Shown: piece by piece, positions 42,036-53,107 of the stretch
Position numbering within the stretch: the first letter of the stretch is position 1
How the letters are laid out: the number at the start of each line of letters is the position of its first letter
Source: Lonicera japonica
Lineage: Eukaryota > Streptophyta > Magnoliopsida > Dipsacales > Caprifoliaceae
Length of the DNA: 64,000 bases
Assembly: GCA_021464415.1 (NCBI GenBank)
Contig: CM038469.1
Location: 18,309,901 to 18,373,900, forward strand
Reading direction: 5' to 3'
The notes under the pieces: generated by a model
The model's database searches: none
Seen by the model: only the letters and a program-made list of their open reading frames with translations
What the model was told of the DNA's origin: nothing
Position numbers and translations under genes: made by a program

Positions 42036-44810
42036 AATTCACTCCCTCATATCTAATGCACATGCCGTAAGTTTGAGTTTGAAGACGAAGAAGTTAGAAT
42101 CTCCTGTTAGTCTGGGGATGCCCACGGGTAATAGTGTTTACTTGAGTCGGTATTGTACCCCACCATTTGTCTCTAGCGGAGCTTGATGAGCTTGAAATCC
42201 AATTAAATGAATTCTTGTTAAAGGGATTCTTTCGACTTGGCTCGTCTCCATAGGGAGCATCTGTTTCATTTGCCGAAAAGTGAGAACGGTCAACCCGTCT
42301 CTATATTGATCTTTGTTAACTCAATCGAGTCACGATTAAAGACAAGTGCTTTCTTCCGTGCATTAATGATCTGCTTGACCAATTTCTGAGTGCTCATTCC
42401 TTTTCTAAGATTGAATTGTGATAAGATTATCATCAATTGTGCATCTTTGAGACGAACATCTTAAAACAGTGTTTTGTATTCGTTGTAGTCATTTTGAATT
42501 CTTGGCTATGCCATTTGGGCTAACTAATGCATCGGCCGCATTAATGAACCCGACATATGATTATCATTATGATCGTTGGAACAATAGTACGGGAATGACC
42601 ATATTGAAGTTAAGATAGAGAACGCCAATGAACGGATCCTATTTTGGTAGTTGTTGAGAGGCCAAGAAACTGAACTTGTGGGAATTGCTCTCGTTAACGA
42701 GATATTCGATTCTTGTGTACGTCCTCACTCTTGTGAAACCATTAAGATCCTCATATTCTAATATGGATGTCAATAAGAATGACTGGAATTTCGTAGCCTG
42801 TCCGAACATTTAGAGTCCAGACTAGAAGAAGATGTGAATCTTTTTAATATATCTTTCCCTCTTACACCTCTGAGATATATTTGGTTTGAAAAGAATAGGA
42901 GTCAAGAATTTTGGTAGGATTTCTTTGACTGATCAATCGCAAACGAGACGTGCATCTGTCTTATTTCACTCTGCGACCAAGCATAAACTCTGTACCTATT
43001 TAGGGTCTAGTTTCCACCTCTTTTAGTTAAGGAAAATTTTATCAAAGTGCGTAATGGAAGGACATTACTTGCTAAATCCATGTTTGATGCAACTCTTTTG
43101 TTAATGAACAAGTAAATTCATTTTAAAATTTCTTTTGTGTGTGATCAATATGATTTATTTGAGCCTAACAATGACCACTAATTGATCCCTTGAGCTACCA
43201 ATTGTACATGGGTTTTATTGGAAGTAGTTAGTAAAATACTATCCCTCTTCTTGTTTGAATCCTTATTTTCAAGGAATACAGATTAAGAAAATGATAGATA
43301 CTCGTGGGAACAACCAATATGTGCATGTTCTACTTCTTGATACTGTGTACCTTACCTTCAAGGTGCATAGACCTAAATGATGATTCATATGTGACTTTTT
43401 GGCTTTCCTCTGAAAGTGTTATAAATACCACAATGATATTCTAAGTTCGAATTATTCAACAAATATAAGTTAGTGACCATTCCTCTAAGGAGGGGAGTAA
43501 CATTCAATTACGTAAAGTGAACTTTATCCCCTCTGAATTCGTTTATCGAACATGTGGTGATTTTTGGTTAGCAAATTCAATGTAGTACCTCTACTCACCT
43601 TGACCTCGTTTCTAACATGAGTTGCACCCTTAAGATATATTTGGAACTGAAACCTTTTTAGAAGATTGAAACGACGGGAGATCATACTTAGTGTACACAA
43701 CCTACTCCACTTGTTATGAGCAAAAGGCAAAGACCGAATCTCTTTTTCTATTTAGTGTAGTTGCATACTAAAACATTCCCCTTAGTATATGATTAAAACC
43801 ATGGAATTTTGGCTTAGTATAGATCAAGTTCGAATTCTAATGGGTTTCTTATGGATAGAAAATCCAATTCATATCGTTTGATGATTGGAGAAGTATTGGG
43901 CAAAGCCTCGAAATCTGGACAATTCTATCTTAAATTTGATTCCCTAGTGTTCCACGTGACATGGTGAATCCTAATTTTATTCATAATTAAAATTCTGTAG
44001 TTTATATGTTTCATCCAAATCCTGTGAGAGAGACAAGTCCGCCAACATGGTTGCCATGTATCATAAGTAAACCAGATTAGCCTAAATGAACCATAAAGGT
44101 CGATCTCGCTAAGTCTGCAAAACCTAGTTAATTTTATAAGCAGTATAGTTCCTCTGTATTCTCGCATGTACCCCTCTTATTTGAACTCTTAATTGATTAT
44201 TTCACCACGTGGGAAGGGTGAAGTGCAATCCAAATAATAAATTCGGTACTCAAGACCCTATCTTTGTAAGTTAAACATTGATAACATCTTCATTTCTCTC
44301 AACTCCGGTGGATAAGACAAATCATTGGCCATATAGCGCCTAGAGAGAGAGTCACTGTTTATTCAATTAGGGAAACTGCCTGAGAGATATATTCCTACCA
44401 TGGCTAAATTACGTTATTAGCCATAGAATTGTTCTATAGTCTTGAGAAGTCAACATCACGATGGATGAAGCACGTGTTGAGAAACATTTATGTTCGAGTT
44501 TAGATGTTGTATGAATAATTGTTAGATCTTTTAAAGCTTACACTTTAATTACCTGACATTCTTTAGAAAATGGGAGAGTTGGTTATGGAAGGTATATAGA
44601 AAGCCAGGTGTGCCAGGGAGTTCTTCCTTCCTTCATTCATTCATTCTTAAGTAAACCGGACATTATTTGACTGTCCTAAACTATAATTTTACATTCCTAG
44701 ACCATTGCTACTCTCTTGTGGAAAAGAAACCGAGTGCTATTGGGTGATTGCCTTTGTCAAAAACATTCCCATATGAATTTCGAGGACAAAATTCCTAAAG
44801 GAGGGGAGAT
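42036..44810 (+). pseudogene. Element G pol remnant (reverse transcriptase recognisable)
   Basis: Between 42333 and 42553 a Ty3/gypsy RT can be followed in pieces: FLPCINDLLDQF, then FSKIEL with two stops, DYHQL, and KTVFCIRCSHFEFLAMPFG followed by LTNASAALMN. The catalytic YxDD region that should follow is not readable. The rest of the 2.8 kb is full of stops. The end, with CGAGGACAAAATTCCTAAAG and the polypurine tract, is the normal pol/LTR boundary of Del-type elements. Confidence 0.7.
44797..44809 (+). promoter_or_regulatory. Polypurine tract of element G
   Basis: AAAGGAGGGGAGA immediately before TTGTAATACCCC, the LTR start. Confidence 0.75.
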
Positions 44811-47127
44811 TGTAATACCCCGTGTTCCATTCTCAAGTTAATCCTCTTCTTAAGCCCGGATAAGACTTAATCTCTGTTCGGGCATGAACATTTGGTTTTG
44901 GACCCTACTTATCTGATCCAACACTTTTATCATGTTATATTAGGTATATCTAGTTTCTGGGAACGATCGTTTCATAATTCAGGTTGTTCGAATTAAAATC
45001 AAGTTGTTAATCGCATGTTTTCACTTTACGCGATTCCTTAATTTTAGCCAACTTTGAGGTATCGTAACTTCTTTGTTCCTTGTCTGATTAAGCCCCAATT
45101 AAAGCCTATATTTAGGCTTTGATACAATCTACAACTTTCGTGTTTTGACCATAAATCAATTCACACTTCTAGTTGGTTAAAACAGCATGCAAAATAGGTC
45201 GGTTAGCAAAATCTGATTGTTCGACAACATCGTGATAGAGCACTGTCTTCGACGAATTTCTGGGAATTATTCATCCATAATTTGGGAAAACTTCCTCTTA
45301 GGAAGTTATATATATTTGAATTGTCTTTCCGTGGACATACAGATCACCCTAATCGGAGTCCTGAGCGAAAAGTTATGGCCAAAATACGAACAGTGCTCTA
45401 GACCCAAAAATGCTAAAACGCGGACCAGTATTGGGTTTTTGGCATACCGATTCAGAAAGGAATCTGGGCGATTTTGAGCACTTTAAAGCGTTAACTACAC
45501 CCCCTTTTGTCCCAATTTCGAGCCATAAGCTTAGAGGCTTCTATAGAGAGATAGGGAGCATCTTTTAGAGGGATTTGGGGAGTGATTCACCTACACCTCT
45601 TCATCGCTTGAAAACTCCATTAAAGCAGCACTAAATCATCCTCCCATATCACTATTCTTCATCTCCTTCACCATCTCTTCCTCCATTGTTGGGTTCAAGG
45701 CTCAAAATTTGGGGATTTGGCCATTGGAGGACTTCTAGCTCAATTCAAGCTTTTGAACTCGAGGAACAAGCTTCATAGAGGTGGGAATCTAACCTTAAAA
45801 CCTATTTTATAACTTAATGTTGTTGGATTATGATTTTACTACATAAGCACATAAAAACCTAACTTTTCAAAAAGGGGTTTTTGAGTATATGTTAATGCGC
45901 CGCTTTGGTGTTGAAACTGATGATTTGAATAGCCTACATAAATATTAAAATACATATTTTAATAAGAGATTATGGCTATTCTTTTGGTTTACATAAAAAC
46001 CCACTTGAACCCACTCTTTTGTTAATAAATCTTACTATTAAGCTAAGTGTTTACTCTTTGGGGCTTAAGTAGCAGTTTTTCCCCTACAAACCCGTGTTTG
46101 TTAGTTATTATACTAGACTGGAGGTTGGGAATGAGAACATTCTTATTTGTTTTACGTTGATGTTATAATTGGTTTACAAAACTATATATATATATATATG
46201 GCACAATTACTACTTAAATGAGCCGATTGATGTACTATTGGGCATATATGTTAGCACTAGTCCATGGGAGGTCCCGCGTTTGGTCTCTAACGATTGGGGC
46301 CAAAATTTGGGACACAGTCTCCTAGGTGCAAGACCTAAAACCGTGCACGAAAAAGAACAGGAGGCCCTACTGCCGCGTGGTTGAAAGGCCACGAAATGCA
46401 GACTCGGTTATACGCTTGGATAGTGGTGAGATTTGTGAGATTTACGGCTCGGGTTTTATGAGATGAAAACGTTAATTGTGCCATAGGATTTTATTGGATA
46501 TCGCATATGAAATATTCACGGGTTTTGAAGTATTTGAGCAAGGTGATAAAAAGGTTTCTTCCTAAACCATTATGTATGTACATATATGAGAATGGTTTGT
46601 CTTAAGTTAGTATAAAGGATTTTTGAATCTTATTTTCATACTAAATTTACTATATGGTTCCCACTCAGTCCGTTTGACTCACCCCACCTATTTTCCAAAT
46701 AGTTTATGTCTACAGGTTCTACTGGGAAAGGGAAGAAGAAGGACGCATCTTTTAGACTGCCTCTGCACCATTGCTTAGTCGATGATCCTTCACGACAGAA
46801 GGATCATTGCTCATAGATTTTTGTTGGTAGTATATATATATATAGTGTGCTATTATTCGATCATATGTATTACATGTTAAGTGTATTTATTGTGAAGACT
46901 GGATCCTTGTATTTAAGACCTCGTTAGAGGCTAGTTGTTAAATTGTAGTAACTCTTTTACTTTTGTGGATGTATGTTATATTATGAAAATCCTACACATT
47001 GCCTAGAATGTGAATTTTCAAGTTTATTACAGGAATTTGGTTCAGTTAACCTGCCGTCGGCGTACAACACTCGTAACAAATCGAGTCTCGGAGGAGAAAT
47101 CCTCTTAACGGGATTTAGGACATTACA
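44811..47127 (+). repeat. 3' LTR of element G, about 2.3 kb
   Basis: Starts TGTAATACCCCGTGTTCC after the polypurine tract and ends GGGATTTAGGACATTACA, with TG/CA ends. The first 300 bp parallel the D LTR start (GTTAGGTATATTTAG-type block and CTTAAGCCCGG). Open stretches within it (45217-45477, 46169-46384) have no recognisable product. Confidence 0.75.
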
Positions 47128-47210
47128 GTTTGAACCAAAAATATGTACTGCAATATGAACTTTGCAGTAAAAATATGGACTGCAATATGAACTTTGCACC
47201 AAAAAAAGAA
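47127..47210. repeat. ~30-bp repeats, right block 1
   Basis: Two to three copies of the TATGGACTGCAATATGAACT unit, directly after the G LTR. Same family as 19681-19943. Confidence 0.75.
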
Positions 47211-47619
47211 TAATGTAAACTTTCTTTTGCATAATATGTGTTTTCCATAGCAGTGCAAATTTGAATTTGCACAAAACAATTCCAAATACAAAAGGTAAAT
47301 GGCAACACACATGAACATAAAAAAAAGGATTCAATAAAATGCGATATTATTAGTCATTCAATATCTGTAACAAAGTATTTTTGGCCATGACTACATATTA
47401 CTTACAATTTCACCATGACTGTATATTACTTACAATTTCATTTGTGCAAAAGTAAACATTAAGGTTGAGACTAATATGTAACAAATATATAAAATTTTAT
47501 AAACAAAAAATATGATGTTTCTTTTATTGTTCATCCTCCTTTTCGAACAGATCCTTATTTTGCTTCAAAAACTTTAATGTTGCCATTGTTTCAAGATAGA
47601 CCTTGAGCGACCAGCAATA

Positions 47620-48754
47620 CGGTTCATCAGTAAATATTAACCAAACGATGTTTGCACGTTTTTTTGGACATCAAATCTTTTTCCTCGAAATATTTTGGAA
47701 TCTCTTGTCCTTGCACAAGCCTTTCAATAAACTCACATACATAGAGTGCAAAATCAACACTACAATATTAAAAAAGTTTAGTGTAAGTATTTGTAAATTT
47801 GACAAATTTTGAAATAAACAACTTTCATATATATATTACAAAATTATGTGTATTTAACTTACGATTCTCCTTGTCGCGGGCATATTCCTTTGAAATGATT
47901 TTAGTGTGATCTTCCAGTACCGTCCGCCCAAGGTAAAGCAGGTGCAGGTTCAGAAGCTCTGTCACGGCTTGCTTCTAGATAAAATTTTAAAGAATAATAA
48001 TAATTCAGGAACATGATTTAATAATCCTTTGAAAAGATTAAAAATTATTAAATTTGTATTCTTACCATATGTTTGGCATCTTCCATGTATATGTTTTTCT
48101 TCTTACCTCTTGGAGGCATTGTATTATAATGGAACCATGTTCTTGTTTCAATATTCAAGACAAGTAAAGTCTAGTGGAATCCATGCTTGTCCTTTTTGTC
48201 TTTCCCGGAGTGGGGAAAAATAATAGATTTGTGCTATCATCCACTTCCTTTATTATGTTGTCCAAGAACTTCATGGCATTTTTCTTATTACCATCTCTAA
48301 CAAAAGTCTGTATTAACAAAAAAAAATTATTTAACAAACTAATATCATTATTGAAAAATTGAAAAAGTTCATAATTTGAAGTAAGTGATTACCCAAGCCA
48401 TAGAGGAGAATCTTGTCGATTCATTTGGAAAAAATCTCCTCTTCAAATGCATTGTGAACCAATCTATGATCTGTGTTCATATAGCACGTGTTATTATTCA
48501 AAATGTGCAAATAATTGTACAAGGAAACCTTTAATTTTCTTTTTATGCACTACCTGTGTGTCCACAAAACCATTGTACATCAAGTCCTCTAACAGATTCC
48601 CTATGATGTGGAGATAGCTTTCACTCTTTTCCCAAGCAACAGTCCTGTATGATATTATAACATGAGAAATATATCTAACTTTGTGGTGAGCATTTATTGT
48701 GCAAAATATGAATTGCAATATCAAGTTTGCAATAAAATATGAAGTTTGCATCAA
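47620..48754 (-). pseudogene. Possible Ulp1-like (C48) protease remnant
   Basis: On the minus strand open pieces occur in order: ESYLHIIGNLLEDLMYNGFV (about 48630-48560), VRDGNKKNAMKFLDNIIKEV (about 48325), AVTELLNLHLLYLGRTVLED (about 47975-47915), and VDFALYVCEFIERLVQGQEI (47757-47698). The last resembles the DCGVYVCKFIE motif of Ulp1 proteases, with the catalytic Cys apparently changed to Phe. MULE-like elements in plants often carry Ulp1 genes. Stops and gaps between pieces show decay. The assignment is tentative. Confidence 0.35.
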
Positions 48755-49500
48755 AAATATGTACTATAATATGAACTTTGCAGTGAAATATGGACTGCAA
48801 AGTTCATATTGCAGTAAAATATGGAGTGCAATATGAACTTCGCAGTGAAATATGGACTGCAAAGTTCACATTGCAGTGAAACAGAGAAAGTTCACATTGC
48901 AGTGAAACAGAGAAACTATGCAAATAAATATGGACTGCAATATGAACTTTGCAGTGAAATATGGACTTCAAAGTTCATATTGCAGTAAAATATGGACGGC
49001 AAAATTCACATTACAGTGAAACAGAGAAACTATGCAAATACATATGGACTGCAATATGAACTTTGCAGTGAAATATGGACTGCAATATGAAGTTTGCACC
49101 AAAAAATATGGACTGCAAAGTTCATATTGCAGTAAAATATGGATTGTAATATGAACTATGAACAATAAATATAGATTGCAAAGTTCACATTGCAGTGAAA
49201 TATGGACTGCAAAGTTCACATTGCACTAAATATATGGATTGCAATATGAACTTTGCACCAAAATTATGGACTGCAAAGTTCATATTGCAGTGAAATAGTA
49301 AAAGTTTGTAGTAAAAAATATGGACTGCAATATGAACTTTGTAGTGAAATGTGGATTGCAAAGTTCATATTGCAGTGAAATGTGGATTGCCAAGTTCATA
49401 TTGTAGTGAAACAGTAAAAGTTTGTAGTAAAAATATGTACTGCAATGTGAACTTTGCACCAAAATTATGGGCTGCAATATGAACTTTCTTGTCTTTGCAG
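48690..49500. repeat. ~30-bp repeats, right block 2
   Basis: About 25 imperfect copies of TATGGACTGCAATATGAACT and its complement (GTTCATATTGCAGTAAAATA) in both orientations, so many neighbouring units can pair with each other. Same family as 19681-19943 and 47127-47210. ORFs here are artefacts of the repeat. Confidence 0.85.
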
Positions 49501-49594
49501 TGTATATATTCATTAATGATTTGTTGCAAAGGCAAGTTTGCAGTGATCATAAATATAGACATAACAAATGATTAAAGAATTTACATTCTATCTC

Positions 49595-51140
49595 TGTGAG
49601 AATCCGCAAATGCGATCCCCGGGTCTCGTCCCCGTTTGTTTGGACGTCTGAAACGTTGGAACGGATTCCGTCGTTCCTTTTGCTGGAGTATCTTGGTTGA
49701 TGGTTCACATCGGGTGTTCCTAGGTTCTATTTCTAGATGCAATGGGGTTCGTTTTACGAGAAAACGGACAAAAGAGGTTGTGTAAGAGGAAAGGCTACAA
49801 TTAAGCCTTTCTTTACACGTTTGTCTACGAAACCAGGATTCTATAGGGTTTGGAAACTATATTACAGTTTAGGAAGGTGTTAAGCACTCATTCCGCCCTT
49901 TCGGTCTCTAGTGGTCTTTTATATGTTTATTCTATGTTGAAAAACTTGGATTCTTTTTACTGACAGTCTACTACTTTCTAAGTGAAAACCCTAATTTTTG
50001 GGAAAAGCGGGGAAAAGAATAAAAACCTTTGTGTTCCGAGATCCGATGTTTTTATTATTTTGAAAGATGTAAATACAAGTGATAAAAGTTGTTTTATTTT
50101 GAAAGAGAGAGTTTCCCGTATTATTTCCTCGAATAACGACGGTTTTCTCGTATTATGATTACTTTTGTAAAAGTTCGGATCTTGTATCAGGACTAATTTA
50201 ATATGAAATTAGAACTCTTGAGGGGAGTTTCATCAGACACGTCGCAGTCTAAAAAGACAGGATATGTTGATGTTAATTCCTAGATAAGTTTTATCAGTCC
50301 GGGTTTTAAAAACAAGATTTTGTTCGGACGATAATGTACTTATTCTTCTGATTTTGCAAATGATTTTATCAGGGTCTTTTTGTTTTGAAAACAGCAGACT
50401 ACTTTGTAACTTGGCAATAAGTTTATTCAAATAAAATGTGGACTGAATAACAGAAGTAATACAAGTACACAGATATATAATTTGAATACTAGAAGAGATT
50501 TTCTTTACCTTCCCGACGAGAATAATAATAAGAAAGAAAATATAATACGGCAGAGAGATCTCCGGCGATAATGATCTTTTCCTTCTTTAGATATTTCCGA
50601 GAATTCGATTCCAGAGACAGGACACGTCAAGTGTCGTGAATAGATCCGATAATTCTTCAGAAATAAGATTATAACATAAAATACTTGACGAAAGACTAGA
50701 AAATTAGATATAAGCCAATAATTCTCCAATTCCCAGTTGTTGTCCTTGAACCCTTGGGGGTGTTGGCCTATTTATAGTGCTCGGGAAAGATTGTCGCGCG
50801 ACACTTCTCCAAAAGGGGCATATGTCGCGCGACAATGTGTCCAATGTCGCGCGACAAACGGCTGAAGTGATGTTTCTGACAGACTAATTTGTCAGAGAGT
50901 GGATGGTCGGGATCAGAGGGGTTTGTCGTGCGACACAGAGGTGATTGTCACGCGACATATCAGTGATTGTCGCGCGACACACTGATATGTCGTGCGACAA
51001 TCCCTCTTAAAAACAGGTTTGTTGGCCAACAAAACCCTTTCGGGTAGTTTCGGGTGCTCGGGTGGGTCCTGGACTCCAAAACCAGTAGTTCTCGAAGGTC
51101 GTTAGGGTTCTTGCGGGGGTCACGGATTGGGGTGTCTACA
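49595..51140 (-). repeat. 3' LTR of a Tat-lineage gypsy element, 1546 bp
   Basis: On the minus strand it starts TGTAGACACCCCAATCC at 51140, a start common in Tat-lineage elements, and ends GCGGATTCTCACA at 49595. Its position after the minus-strand pol (63.9-58.9 kb) and the antisense region fits the 3' LTR. The U3 holds seven TGTCGCGCGACA-type palindromes and a TATA box. The left flank is ATCTC; the matching duplication would be outside the window. Confidence 0.75.
50769..51000 (-). promoter_or_regulatory. LTR promoter: TATA box with seven upstream TGTCGCGCGACA palindromes
   Basis: On the minus strand TATAAATA (50776-50769) is preceded, 13 bp upstream, by a palindrome at 50790-50804, then by further copies at 50823, 50845, 50922, 50945, 50967 and 50988. 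Some copies are changed (TGTCGTGCGACA, TGTCACGCGACA), always keeping the inverted symmetry nearly intact. The copies near 50945-51000 form a larger palindrome with CATATCAGTG/CACTGATATG arms around the middle site. Confidence 0.75.
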
Positions 51141-51360
51141 GACCCTCTCGACTCAAGTTTCTTGCTTGTAGGGAATTGAGGCGACTGGAAGAGACCATGA
51201 TTCATGGCTCCAGCAAGAACTCTAAGGAAGTGTGCGTATGCGAAAAGTGTTCGTGAGTGCCTCCGGAGAGGGCTTTGTATTTGGTTTTGCCTCCGGAGAG
51301 GGCTTCTGTTACCTCATTGCCTCTTTCGAGGACTTTTATTTTGCTCCACTTGCCTCAGAT

Positions 51361-51800
51361 GGGAGGACTACCATTGCTCCACTGTGCCTCTCTGGGAGGG
51401 CTTTGTTCTTCTCGCCTCAGGTGAGAAGACTACCATTGTTACACTGTGCCTCTCTGGGAGGGCTTTCGATCTTCTCACCTCAGTTGGGAGGACTACCATT
51501 GCTACACTGTGCCTCTCTGGGAGGGCTTTTGATCTTCTCGCCTCAGGTGGGAGGACTACCATTGCTACACTGTGCCTCTCTGGGAAGGCTTTTGATCTTC
51601 TCGCCTCAGGTGGGAGGACTACCATTGCTACACTGTGCCTCTTTGGGAGGGCTTTTGATCTTCTCGCCTCAGGTGGGAGGACTACCATTCCTACACTGTG
51701 CCTCTCTGGGAGGGCTTTTGATCTTCTCGCCTCAGGTGGGAGGACTACCATTGTTACACTGTGCCTCTCTAGGAGGGCTGTTGATCTTCTCGCCTTAGGT
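51361..51800. repeat. 63-bp tandem repeats, about 7 copies
   Basis: Unit: GGGAGGACTACCATTGCTAC, then ACTGTGCCTCTCTGGGAGGG, then CTTTTGATCTTCTCGCCTCAGGT. Because 63 is a multiple of 3, open frames of about 190-205 codons exist on the plus strand and 127 on the minus strand; these are not evidence of genes. Single GCCTC..GAGGGCTT blocks continue on both sides (51260-52020). Tat-lineage elements are known for variable tandem repeats between pol and the 3' LTR. Confidence 0.85.
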
Positions 51801-52020
51801 GAGAGGACTGTGCCTCTCTAGGAGGGCTTTCGTTTCTCGATGGGAGGACTTCTCGCCTCAGGTGATCTTCTCGAGGTGGGACTACCATTGCTACACTGTG
51901 CCTCTCTGGGAGGGCTTCGCTCTGAAAAAAGGAAAGAAAATTGCCTCTCGGAGGGCTTTTGTGAGTATTTTTGCCTCTGGCAAGGGCTTGTGTTTGTGAT
52001 TTGCCTCGAGGAGGGCTTGT

Positions 52021-52840
52021 GTTGTATTCCGGTGATGATGGTTGTCTCTCTTAGACTGCTAGAGTGAGAGAGAGAAATTTTGGTGAGAGTGAAAAGAGCT
52101 TCTCGAGGTCTAAACTTTATTTGGATGTTCGTTTTCTTGTATCTTTCTGAATTTTATTCTCATGTTTTCCTCGAGTGAGGATACTTCTCTCAGAAGGCAG
52201 TTTTTGGATTTCTTTTGCTCTCCGCAGAGTGATGATTCGAAGTTTTCCAAACCATCTCTCCTGTATTGTGCTAAAAAGAAAATTTATTTGAAAGTTCAAT
52301 CTCTGATCTCTGTTCTCTTCTTAGTTTTCTCTTTTGGTGGGCCCACATCGTATTCTGTTTTTCGATGCCCTTATTTCTCCCTTCTTTTGGGAAAGACTTT
52401 TCCTGGCCTTCTCTGTTTTTTATCAGGAGTCTTTTTTATCCCTTTGTCGTGATCAGGAGCCTTACTCACCCAAAACGAAGCCCTGAGCCAGTTTTGGCCT
52501 AGCTGTCACTTTTGGTGCGGCTCTCCCTGTCACTCTGCATTTCTGTTTCTCTCGCTCGCTCTGGGCGCTCATGCGGGCTCTTTCTCTTTTCTACTTTTTC
52601 AATTTTTTCTTATTCCCGTCTTATCTTGCTATTTTTCTCTTTCTCATTGATGGTCTCGGAGATTAGAGATTACTTTAATCATTGTATTTTGTTCTCGTAT
52701 TTTTCGGAGAGATGATTTGGAAGTCTTTCCTCGAATTTTTTATACTGGGTGTGCGGTTTTTAGCAAGTTTTTCGAAAACTGCTTCTCTGGAGTACCCCTA
52801 CAGGAGATAAAATGAGACAAAAGTCAAAAAATCAGGGGGA
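52021..52840. other. Tat 3' region without gene
   Basis: T/C-rich sequence between the 63-bp repeats and the promoter of antisense gene 1. Open stretches (52162-52452, 52512-52715) lack motifs. It may be untranslated sequence of the element. Confidence 0.35.
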
Positions 52841-52849
52841 GGATCAATG

Positions 52850-52962
52850 TGTCGCGCGACACTTCGATCTGGGGCTCTTTGTCGCGCGACACTTCGGTCT
52901 GGGGCTCTTTGTCGCGCGACAATGTGCCCATTTGTCGCGCGACAAACAACTTCACTATATAA
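52850..52962 (+). promoter_or_regulatory. Promoter of antisense gene 1: four TGTCGCGCGACA palindromes and TATA box
   Basis: Palindromes at 52850, 52880, 52910 and 52933. The first three are spaced exactly 30 bp by CTTCGATCTGGGGCTCTTT-type spacers. A TATA box CTATATAAG starts at 52955, about 11 bp after the last palindrome. The ATG at 53108 follows a CT-rich leader. Direction of transcription is opposite to pol. Confidence 0.7.
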
Positions 52963-53107
52963 GTCCATTGCTAAAGCTCATTCCACCTCATTCTCTCTTT
53001 TCTCTTTCTCTTTCTCTCTCTAGCTTTCCTTCTCTCTTCTCTCAAGCGCGGAAGCCCTGCCGCTTTTCTGATTTTTTTGACTTTCTCACTACTCTCCATA
53101 TACACAG

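Larger units (their letters stand above)
20235..47127 (+). mobile_element. Element G: decayed Del/Tekay-like Ty3/gypsy element, host of nested insertions
   Basis: A primer site at 20238 (TGGTATTAGAGGC, one base from the initiator-Met type TGGTATCAGAGC) is followed by a decayed gag region. The element resumes at 39007-39284 and 42036-44810 with clear RT remnants, a polypurine tract (44797-44809) and a 3' LTR (44811-47127). Two insertions interrupt it: D (21156-39006) and X5 (39285-42035), both with target duplications. I could not find a matching 5' LTR to the left of 20235, where the metaxin gene begins soon after, so the 5' end is truncated or strongly diverged. Confidence 0.65.

Noticed and set aside
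45217..46392. ORFs in the G LTR
   Set aside because: Short, unlike any known product, and inside LTR sequence.
48690..49500. A CRISPR-like array
   Set aside because: Units are imperfect, occur in both orientations, have no unique spacers, and the genome is a plant.
51204..51821. A 205-codon protein with a 21-residue repeat
   Set aside because: The frame is open only because the 63-bp DNA repeat is a multiple of three; other frames are open too and there is no known motif.
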